From Pseudomonadota bacterium (lineage in GTDB: Bacteria; Pseudomonadota; Gammaproteobacteria; Steroidobacterales; Steroidobacteraceae): a stretch of 5,091 bases of DNA. The position numbers were made by a program, and so were the translations under genes. The first letter of the stretch is position 1; each line of letters opens with the position of its first letter. The notes below the pieces were generated by a model. That model saw only the letters and a list, made by a program, of their open reading frames with translations. It ran no database searches and had not been told where the DNA came from. The stretch spans positions 1-5,091 of the forward strand of contig JAEZCR010000132.1 in the NCBI GenBank assembly GCA_023433465.1, read 5' to 3'. Positions 1 through 4,341 of the stretch are shown in pieces.

Positions 1-77
1 TTCCACAGGTGCGACTTGTCGAGCTTGACGCGGAAGCGCGTGCCCGGCGAAGTCGGTTTCATCTTGATGACTGGCAT
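1..77 (-). CDS. rplB: 50S ribosomal protein L2, N-terminal fragment (cut by window edge)
   Basis: Only the first 25 codons are inside the window; the gene runs off the left edge. The visible protein begins MPVIKMKPTSPGTRF, which matches the conserved N-terminus of bacterial L2 (E. coli MAVVKCKPTSPGRR). L2 is a primary 23S rRNA-binding protein needed for subunit association and peptidyl-transferase activity. The ATG lies 11 bases after the rplW stop. An AAGG Shine-Dalgarno element at 87-90 overlaps that stop (TAA at 89-91), a spacing of 9 bases, so translation is probably coupled to rplW. The order rplC-rplD-rplW-rplB is that of the S10 operon, which supports the call despite the short fragment. 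Known: L2 function and operon order. Seen: the N-terminal motif and the start signal. Confidence 0.9.
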   Translation of the reverse strand, partial: MPVIKMKPTSPGTRFRVKLDKSHLW

Positions 78-88
78 GTCTATCTACC

Positions 89-505
89 TTAGGCCTTGAT
101 CTTGGCTTCGTAGTCGATCGTCTGGCCGGGGGCGAGACGAACGTAGGCTTTCTTGATGTCCTGGGTGCGACCCTGCATGCGGCCGAAGCGGCGCGTCTTG
201 CCGGTCTCGTTCACCACGTTCACCTTGGCGACCTTCACGCCGAACATGAGCTCGACCGCGGCCTTGATCTCGGGCTTCGACGAGTTGCGCAGCACGCGGA
301 ACGAATAGGTGTTCGTGTCCTGCATCGCGAGAGAAGTCTTCTCCGTGATGTGCGGGGCGGTGAGCAGGTTGATCAGCTTTTCCTGGCTGGCGACCTTCTT
401 CGGCGCGTCCTTGATGTCGACGACCTTGGCCTTGGCGGCCTTCGGGGCCTTCGCGGCCTTCGGCGCCTTGGCGGCTTTTGCCTTCACGGCCTTTTCAGCA
501 CTCAT
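89..505 (-). CDS. rplW: 50S ribosomal protein L23 with Ala/Lys-rich N-terminal extension
   Basis: This 138-residue protein contains a full L23 domain at about residues 40-136. L23 binds 23S rRNA domain III at the polypeptide tunnel exit and is the docking site for trigger factor and SRP. The motif LLTAPHITEK (48-56) matches E. coli VLRAPHVSEK, so Glu55 corresponds to E. coli Glu18, the residue that contacts trigger factor. The rRNA-binding loop TRRFGRMQGRTQDIKKAYV follows at 104-122. E. coli L23 has about 100 residues; the excess is a 38-residue N-terminal extension with three near-identical KAAKAP-type units (10-27), then VVDIKDAPKKVA. The ATG overlaps the rplD stop by 4 bases (ATGA) and has a strong GAGGAG at 514-519 with 8-base spacing. 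No in-frame start codon near residue 40 is evident, so the extension is probably real. It is likely to be translationally coupled to rplD. Confidence 0.96.
   Translation of the reverse strand: MSAEKAVKAKAAKAPKAAKAPKAAKAKVVDIKDAPKKVASQEKLINLLTAPHITEKTSLAMQDTNTYSFRVLRNSSKPEIKAAVELMFGVKVAKVNVVNETGKTRRFGRMQGRTQDIKKAYVRLAPGQTIDYEAKIKA
425..478 (-). repeat. Three tandem 18-base units coding the KAAKAP repeat of L23
   Basis: Within rplW, three consecutive 18-base units encode KAAKAP, KAAKAP and KAAKAK (residues 10-27). On the plus strand this reads as recurring blocks built on GGCCTTCG/GGCGGC. The protein composition resembles lysine/alanine/proline-rich histone H1-like tails, which are usually disordered and bind nucleic acid. 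Unit number in such repeats can change by slippage between strains. Seen: the repeat. Inferred: disorder and RNA contact. Confidence 0.8.
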
Positions 506-1107
506 TGCAGGCGCTCCTCGATCAGTTTCACGGCCGCCGAAGTCACGAGCACCTTGTCGTAGCTCGCGAGCGAAAGCGGGTTCAGCGCCGACACCGGCAG
601 CACTTCGACGTGCGCGATGTTGCGCGCGGCGAGGAACAGCTTCTCGTCGATGGCCTCGACGACGATCAGCACGTGATCGAGCTTGAGCTGCTTCAGCTTC
701 TCGACGACCTGCTTCGTCTTCGGCGCATCGACCGTGAAGTCCTGCGTGACGACGAGGCGATCCTGGCGCACGAGCTCGGAGAGCATCGACTGCAGCGCGC
801 CGCGGTACATCTTCTTGTTCACCTTCTGCGCGAAATCGCGCGGCTTCGCGGCGAACGCACGGCCGCCGCCGACCCAGATGGGCGAACGGATCGAGCCGGC
901 GCGCGAGGTGCCGCCGCCTTTCTGCGACCGCGGCTTGCGGCCGCCACCGCGCACTTCCGCCTTGGTGAGCTGGGCCTTCGTGCCCGAGCGACCGGCGTTG
1001 CGATAGGCCGTGACGACCTGGTGCACGAGCGCTTCGTTGAATTCCTTGCCGAAGATCGCGTCGGAGACCGCGAGCTCAGCTCCGCCATTGGCAACTTTGA
1101 GTTTCAT
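502..1107 (-). CDS. rplD: 50S ribosomal protein L4
   Basis: L4 binds 23S rRNA near the constriction of the exit tunnel; in E. coli it also represses its own S10 operon by acting on the mRNA leader. From the ATG at 1105-1107 the protein has 201 residues, the same as E. coli L4, and starts MKLKV. Conserved segments are FNEALVHQVV, the basic extended loop that reaches the tunnel (SQKGGG, then RAGSIRSPIWVGGGRAFAA), VNKKMYRGAL, LSELVRQDRLVV and EKLFLAARN. The frame opens 12 bases earlier at a TTG directly after the rplC stop, giving a 205-residue form (1119). I prefer the ATG for its length and start codon, although its ribosome-binding site (GGCGG at 1113-1117) is weak and coupling to rplC probably helps. 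The 3' end carries the Shine-Dalgarno of rplW and overlaps it by 4 bases. Confidence 0.95.
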   Translation of the reverse strand: MKLKVANGGAELAVSDAIFGKEFNEALVHQVVTAYRNAGRSGTKAQLTKAEVRGGGRKPRSQKGGGTSRAGSIRSPIWVGGGRAFAAKPRDFAQKVNKKMYRGALQSMLSELVRQDRLVVTQDFTVDAPKTKQVVEKLKQLKLDHVLIVVEAIDEKLFLAARNIAHVEVLPVSALNPLSLASYDKVLVTSAAVKLIEERLQ

Positions 1108-1119
1108 GTGTGCCGCCAA

Positions 1120-1824
1120 TTACTTCTTGTTGGACGTGCCGGTGTTGATCTTGGCCGGCGCGATCTTCTTGCGATTCTTCTGGCGCGCCGCCTTCACGGA
1201 CGGACGCACGATGACCTGACCGCCTTCCGCGCCCGGAACGGCGCCGCGGATCAGCAGCAGGTTACGGTCGGCATCGATCTCGACGACCTTGAGGTTCTCG
1301 GTGGTGCGGCGCGCGACGCCCATGTGGCCGGACATGCGCTTGCCCTGGAACACGCGGCCCGGAGTCTGACGCTGGCCGATCGAGCCGGGAGTTCTGTGCG
1401 ACACGGAGACACCGTGCGAGGCATGGTGACCGCCGAAATTGTGGCGCTTCATCGTGCCCGCGAAGCCCTTGCCGATCGTCGTGCCCGTGACATCGACAAC
1501 GGCGCCGACTTCGAAAATGCTCGCCTTGATTTCACTGCCCACGGCGAGATCCGTGCCTTCCTTGTCGGTGAGGCGGAACTCGACCAGCGACTTGCCGGGT
1601 TCGACGTTCGCCTTCGCGAAGTGGCCCGCGGCCGCCTTCGAGAGAAGCTGCGGACGCTTCTTGCCGAAGGACACCTGGATGGCGCGGTAGCCGTCCTTGT
1701 CGACGGATTTCACTTGTGTGACGCGGTTCGGCAGCACTTCGATGACGGTCACCGGGACCGTCTCGCCCGCATCCGTGAAGATGCGAGTCATGCCGGCCTT
1801 GCGGCCGATAAGAGCAACGCTCAT
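1120..1824 (-). CDS. rplC: 50S ribosomal protein L3 with basic C-terminal tail
   Basis: L3 binds near the 3' end of 23S rRNA, starts 50S assembly, and its central loop reaches toward the peptidyl-transferase centre. The 234-residue product begins MSVALIGRKAGMTRIFTDAG (E. coli MIGLVGKKVGMTRIFTEDG) and contains NRVTQVKS, GYRAIQV, AAGHFAKA, DVTGTTIGKGFAGTMKRHNF and SHRTPGSIGQRQTPGRVF. Gln153 in GQRQTPG corresponds to E. coli Gln150, the residue methylated by PrmB. E. coli L3 ends at about the VRPSVKA equivalent (residue 211); here 23 further residues follow (RQKNRKK, then IAPAKINTGTSNKK). The ATG is preceded by a good purine-rich site, GAGAGGAAA at 1828-1836. This is the first gene of the cluster in the window: no rpsJ precedes it, and it has its own long structured leader. 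Confidence 0.96.
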   Translation of the reverse strand: MSVALIGRKAGMTRIFTDAGETVPVTVIEVLPNRVTQVKSVDKDGYRAIQVSFGKKRPQLLSKAAAGHFAKANVEPGKSLVEFRLTDKEGTDLAVGSEIKASIFEVGAVVDVTGTTIGKGFAGTMKRHNFGGHHASHGVSVSHRTPGSIGQRQTPGRVFQGKRMSGHMGVARRTTENLKVVEIDADRNLLLIRGAVPGAEGGQVIVRPSVKAARQKNRKKIAPAKINTGTSNKK

Positions 1825-1827
1825 GAC

Positions 1828-1836
1828 TTTCCTCTC
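1828..1836 (-). promoter_or_regulatory. Shine-Dalgarno site of rplC
   Basis: GAGAGGAAA lies 3 bases before the rplC ATG, with the GAGAGG core at 1831-1836. It is the best ribosome-binding site near this start and fixes the start at 1824. The 3' arm of a perfect hairpin ends at 1844, only 7 bases upstream, so folding of the leader could affect ribosome access. Confidence 0.75.
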
Positions 1837-1843
1837 GTTCTTC

Positions 1844-1861
1844 GCGCACGTCGTCGTGCGC
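1844..1861 (-). promoter_or_regulatory. Perfect 7-bp hairpin next to the rplC ribosome-binding site
   Basis: On the rplC mRNA the sequence GCGCACG-ACGA-CGTGCGC forms a 7-bp stem with a 4-base loop (arms 1855-1861 and 1844-1850). No U-run follows, so it does not look like an intrinsic terminator. Its 5' arm can instead pair with the arm at 1867-1872, so it belongs to a switchable set (see next entry). A regulatory role is inferred. Confidence 0.55.
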
Positions 1862-1865
1862 TAAA

Positions 1866-1892
1866 CGCGCACAACTACAATTGGCGTGCGCG
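1866..1892 (-). promoter_or_regulatory. Upstream leader hairpin with an alternative partner
   Basis: CGCGCAC (1886-1892) pairs perfectly with GTGCGCG (1866-1872) across a 13-base loop. The second arm can also pair over 6 bp with 1856-1861 (loop GTTTA), and this alternative excludes both this hairpin and the one at 1844-1861. The leader therefore has two competing folds: two separate hairpins, or one central hairpin that can be enclosed by 1886-1892 pairing with 1843-1849. Such geometry is typical of leaders controlled by a protein or a ribosome, but no ligand can be named. Confidence 0.5.
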
Positions 1893-1971
1893 GGTAGCTA
1901 GTCGTTGGAGGGAGAACACGAGAGTGCGCGACCGTCCGCCCTTTGTTCATTCATGGCGGGGCCGCGAAGCT

Positions 1972-2018
1972 CGAGTGGTCTTGGGTTAATCGAGTCCCGA
2001 AGGACTCTCCCAACCTCG
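1972..2018 (-). promoter_or_regulatory. Long stem-loop with UUCG tetraloop in the rplC leader
   Basis: The inner stem GAGTCC-TTCG-GGACTC (1992-2007) is perfect and closed by the extra-stable cUUCGg loop. It continues outward through an asymmetric internal loop (one A against GATTAA) into TTGGG/CCCAA (2009-2013 with 1981-1985). Shorter helices further out, GG/CC and CGAG/CTCG, extend to 2018 and 1972. The shape, a stem with an A-rich internal loop, resembles ribosomal-protein binding sites in mRNA leaders in general. It is not followed by a T-run in either direction. The functional role is inferred. Confidence 0.55.
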
Positions 2019-2021
2019 CCC

Positions 2022-2037
2022 GATTTCGCTGGAAATC
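2022..2037 (-). promoter_or_regulatory. Short perfect hairpin in the rplC leader
   Basis: GATTTC-CAGC-GAAATC forms a 6-bp stem with a 4-base loop, only 3 bases upstream of the long UUCG stem-loop. The two may stack into one structured leader domain. It could be chance on its own; the closeness to other perfect hairpins makes a role more likely. Confidence 0.4.
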
Positions 2038-2087
2038 AATCGCTTGGGTACTGTGCGCAGGCACGGGACCCCGGCGAAAGGGCGCGC

Positions 2088-2116
2088 AGTATAGGCAGCG
2101 CCCCTCCGTGCCGCAA
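2088..2116 (-). promoter_or_regulatory. Candidate sigma-70 promoter of the rplC operon
   Basis: On the minus strand TTGCGG (2111-2116) is separated by exactly 17 bases from TATACT (2088-2093, five of six consensus bases). Transcription would start near 2081, giving a leader of about 255 bases before rplC. The discriminator is GC-rich (GCGCGCC), as in rRNA and ribosomal-protein promoters subject to stringent control by ppGpp/DksA. Seen: the hexamers and spacing. Inferred: the start site and the stringent control. Confidence 0.55.
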
Positions 2117-2157
2117 GCCCGGGCTGATCCACCGCGGGTACCCCTGCCGCCAGCGCC

Positions 2158-2185
2158 TTGAAAGATATCGACTTTATGTCATATG
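2158..2185 (+). promoter_or_regulatory. Weak candidate promoter of the S9 peptidase gene
   Basis: TTGAAA (2158-2163) is followed after 16 bases by CATATG (2180-2185) in a locally AT-rich patch of an otherwise GC-rich region. The -35 box is good (five of six), the -10 poor (three of six). A start near 2192 would leave an untranslated leader of about 75 bases before the ATG at 2268. It points away from the rplC promoter candidate without overlapping it. Confidence 0.35.
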
Positions 2186-2267
2186 GCCAGCCATGCCCGA
2201 TCGCCTCATTTAAAGAGTGGGCCCGGATCAGGCAATCTCTGCAGGGCGGGAACCCGAGGCACCGGCC

Positions 2268-4268
2268 ATGCCGACGAAGCGATCCCCTTTCATCGCGCTG
2301 TTGCTCCTTTGGGGCATGCAGGCGGCTGCCGATGACGGCAACCCCGGGGGGACCGACGACGCCGCGCGGTTTGGCCAACTCGACCATACCTATTCCGCTT
2401 CCCTGTCCGCCGACGGCAAGCGCGTCGCGTACGTGAGCCCCGATGACGAGGGCGGAAGCATTCTCGTCGTCGTCGATCTCGCCACGGGCGTCGCGCGACA
2501 CGCCGCGCGCACCGATGGCAAACCCATGAACATGGTCGGCTGCGAGTGGACGGGCGGCGACCGCCTCGTCTGTTCCCTGTACGGCGTGCAGCGCGTGGAC
2601 ACCGTGTTGCTGCCGAAGATCCGCACGGTCGCCATGGACGCCGACGGCAAGAATCAGCTCTCGCTCGGCGAGAAGGACACGATGAAACAGCTGAGCCGCC
2701 GGCCGTTCGACGGTGAAGTCATCGACTGGCTGAACGGCGAGGACGGCCAGGTGCTGATGGCGCGGACCTACGTGCCGGAAAAGAGCGTCGGCCGGCTCAT
2801 GGCTCGGTCCCACGAAGGCCTTGGGCTCGATCGCATCGACACGCGTACCGGCAAGGTGACGCAGATCGAGCGTCCGGGGCGCGAGGTCGTCAACTACATG
2901 TCCGACGGGCGCGGCAATGTCCGCATCATGACCACCGCGTCGGTGGCCGAATCAGGTTACCTGCGCGGCGTCGACTCTCACTATTACCGGCGGGTGGGAG
3001 AAAAGGACTGGCGCAAGCTCGGCTCGTATACCGCCGATCGCACCAACGGCGGCCGAGGCTCGGGGATCGTGCCGGTCGGCGTCGATGCCGGGACCGATTC
3101 GGTCTACGTGCTGCAGCCGCTCGATGGCCGCTACGCGTTGTATCGCATCGCGCTCGACGGCTCCCTGCGCAGCGAGCTGGTGTTCGCCTCTTCGGAGGTG
3201 GACGTCGACGATGTAGTTAGAGTGGGCCGCGCGGGGCGCGTCATCGGCGCGCGCTACGTGACCGAACGCCGGCAGGTGAAATACTTCGATCCGGAGTACG
3301 AGAACATCCACGCGATGATCGAGCGCGCCCTGCCCGACCTGCCGCTCATCGATTTCATGAGCGCGAGCGCCGACGAACAGATGGTCATCGTCCGCGCGAG
3401 CAGCGACGTCGATCCGGGACGGTGGTACGTGTTCGATCGCAGCCGCAAGGCGCTCAACGAAGTCACCGCCGCGCGCCCGGCGCTGAAGGGAAAGAAACTG
3501 TCACCGGTAAGGGCGATCAAGTTTCCGGCCTCCGATGGGATCGAGATCCCGGGTTATCTCACCCTGCCGCCGGGCGTATCCGAGGCGAAGAACCTGCCCG
3601 CGATCGTCATGCCGCACGGCGGACCCGAGGCGCGTTACGAGTGGGGCTTCGACTGGATCGCGCAATTCTTCGCGCAACGCGGCTTCGTCGTGCTGCAGCC
3701 CAACTTTCGCGGCTCCTCGGGCTACGGCGCCGAGTGGTTACTCAACAATGGATTCCAGAGCTGGAAGGTGTCGGTCGGGGACGTCTGCGACGGCGCGCGC
3801 TGGCTCATCGCCCGGGGCATGGCCGATCCCGACAAGCTCGCGATCTTCGGCTGGTCCTACGGCGGCTACGCGGCGCTGCAGGCCAACGTGCTCGACGCGG
3901 ATCTCTTCAAGGCCGTGATCGCGGTCGCGCCGGTGACCGACCTGCGGCTGTACCGGAACCAGTCGGCGATCCATGCCAACTCGTTCCTCGTCGCGGACAT
4001 GATCGGCAAGGGGCCACACCTCGAAGAAGGCTCGCCGGCGCAGCGCGCGAAGTCGTTCAAGGCGCCCGTGCTCATGTTCCACGGCACCAGCGACTTCAAC
4101 GTGGAAATCGACCAGTCGCGCAGGATGTACAAGGAGCTGCGCCGCGCACGCATCCCGAGCGAGCTCGTCGTGTATCCGGATCTCAGGCACGACCTGCTCG
4201 ACGGAACCGCGCGCGCGGACCTGTTGCGCAAGTCCGAGGCGTTCCTGCGCGCGCACCTGAACATGTAG
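2268..4268 (+). CDS. Secreted S9-family (prolyl oligopeptidase type) serine peptidase
   Basis: The 666-residue protein starts with a signal peptide: MPTKR, a hydrophobic core (FIALLLLWG) and a likely cleavage site after MQAAA, so the enzyme acts in the periplasm or outside the cell. Residues about 30-400 contain repeated propeller-like blade motifs (SLSADGKRVAYVSP, EWTGGDRLV, ADEQMVIVRAS), which screen peptide substrates in this family. The alpha/beta-hydrolase domain (about 415-666) has HGGP (450-453, oxyanion region), FRGSSGYG (480-487), the nucleophile elbow GWSYGG with Ser530, HGTSDFNV with Asp609, and DLRHD with His641: a full triad. The order and spacing fit acylaminoacyl-/dipeptidyl-peptidase-like S9 members that cleave short peptides; exact specificity cannot be read. 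The frame is open from a GTG at 2217, but the ATG at 2268 starts directly at the signal peptide and has GAGG at 2256-2259 with 8-base spacing. It is divergent from the ribosomal operon and convergent with the porin-like gene, so probably monocistronic. Confidence 0.93.
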   Translation: MPTKRSPFIALLLLWGMQAAADDGNPGGTDDAARFGQLDHTYSASLSADGKRVAYVSPDDEGGSILVVVDLATGVARHAARTDGKPMNMVGCEWTGGDRLVCSLYGVQRVDTVLLPKIRTVAMDADGKNQLSLGEKDTMKQLSRRPFDGEVIDWLNGEDGQVLMARTYVPEKSVGRLMARSHEGLGLDRIDTRTGKVTQIERPGREVVNYMSDGRGNVRIMTTASVAESGYLRGVDSHYYRRVGEKDWRKLGSYTADRTNGGRGSGIVPVGVDAGTDSVYVLQPLDGRYALYRIALDGSLRSELVFASSEVDVDDVVRVGRAGRVIGARYVTERRQVKYFDPEYENIHAMIERALPDLPLIDFMSASADEQMVIVRASSDVDPGRWYVFDRSRKALNEVTAARPALKGKKLSPVRAIKFPASDGIEIPGYLTLPPGVSEAKNLPAIVMPHGGPEARYEWGFDWIAQFFAQRGFVVLQPNFRGSSGYGAEWLLNNGFQSWKVSVGDVCDGARWLIARGMADPDKLAIFGWSYGGYAALQANVLDADLFKAVIAVAPVTDLRLYRNQSAIHANSFLVADMIGKGPHLEEGSPAQRAKSFKAPVLMFHGTSDFNVEIDQSRRMYKELRRARIPSELVVYPDLRHDLLDGTARADLLRKSEAFLRAHLNM

Positions 4269-4272
4269 CGCC

Positions 4273-4289
4273 GCGCCGACGGCCGGCGC
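4273..4289 (+). terminator. GC-rich hairpin just after the peptidase stop
   Basis: GCGCCG-ACGGC-CGGCGC forms a 6-bp stem starting 5 bases after the TAG. It is followed by AACTAACTACC rather than a T-run, so it is at best a weak intrinsic terminator or an mRNA 3'-end stabiliser. Low confidence as a terminator. Confidence 0.3.
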
Positions 4290-4322
4290 AACTAACTACC
4301 TAGGTCCGGCGCCGTTTCCCGG

Positions 4323-4341
4323 AACGGGGCCTGACCCCGTT
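4323..4341. terminator. Palindromic hairpin between convergent genes (possible two-way terminator or REP-like element)
   Basis: AACGGGG-CCTGA-CCCCGTT is a perfect 7-bp stem with a 5-base loop. On the minus strand it begins directly after the TGA of the porin-like gene; on the plus strand it lies 54 bases after the peptidase stop and is followed by one further T (GTTT in all). It is placed where a shared terminator is expected, but the T-runs are short (3 on plus, 2 on minus). The core GGGGTCAGGCCCC on the minus strand looks like dispersed palindromes I recall from other proteobacterial genomes, so it may be a repeated element. A second, weaker pairing CCGTT/AACGG (4312-4327) competes with it. 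Confidence 0.45.

Noticed and set aside
478..1989. Plus-strand open frame of 503 codons antisense to rplD and rplC
   Set aside because: It lies opposite clearly recognisable L4 and L3 genes. Its product is Arg/Leu/Ala/Asp-rich and of low complexity, as expected for the antisense of GC-rich codons, with no recognisable domain.
1977..2015. Possible tRNA or tRNA-like element around the UUCG hairpin
   Set aside because: There is no cloverleaf: no matching acceptor stem, no GGTTCGA-type T-loop and no anticodon arm in the right place. The simple extended stem-loop explains the pairing.
1986..2813. Minus-strand open frame of 275 codons across the intergenic region and the peptidase 5' end
   Set aside because: It is antisense to the signal peptide and propeller of the S9 peptidase, matches no family (in particular not S10), and covers the promoter candidates and leader hairpins. 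I considered it as a replacement for rpsJ and discarded it.
3738..4256. Minus-strand open frames under the peptidase C-terminal domain
   Set aside because: They are antisense shadows of the conserved hydrolase domain, with no start signal or family match.
3422..4303. Plus-strand open frame of 293 codons overlapping the peptidase in another frame
   Set aside because: It is a frame-shifted reading of the hydrolase domain; its Arg-rich composition is typical of out-of-frame GC-rich coding sequence. The peptidase frame itself is intact with its full catalytic triad.
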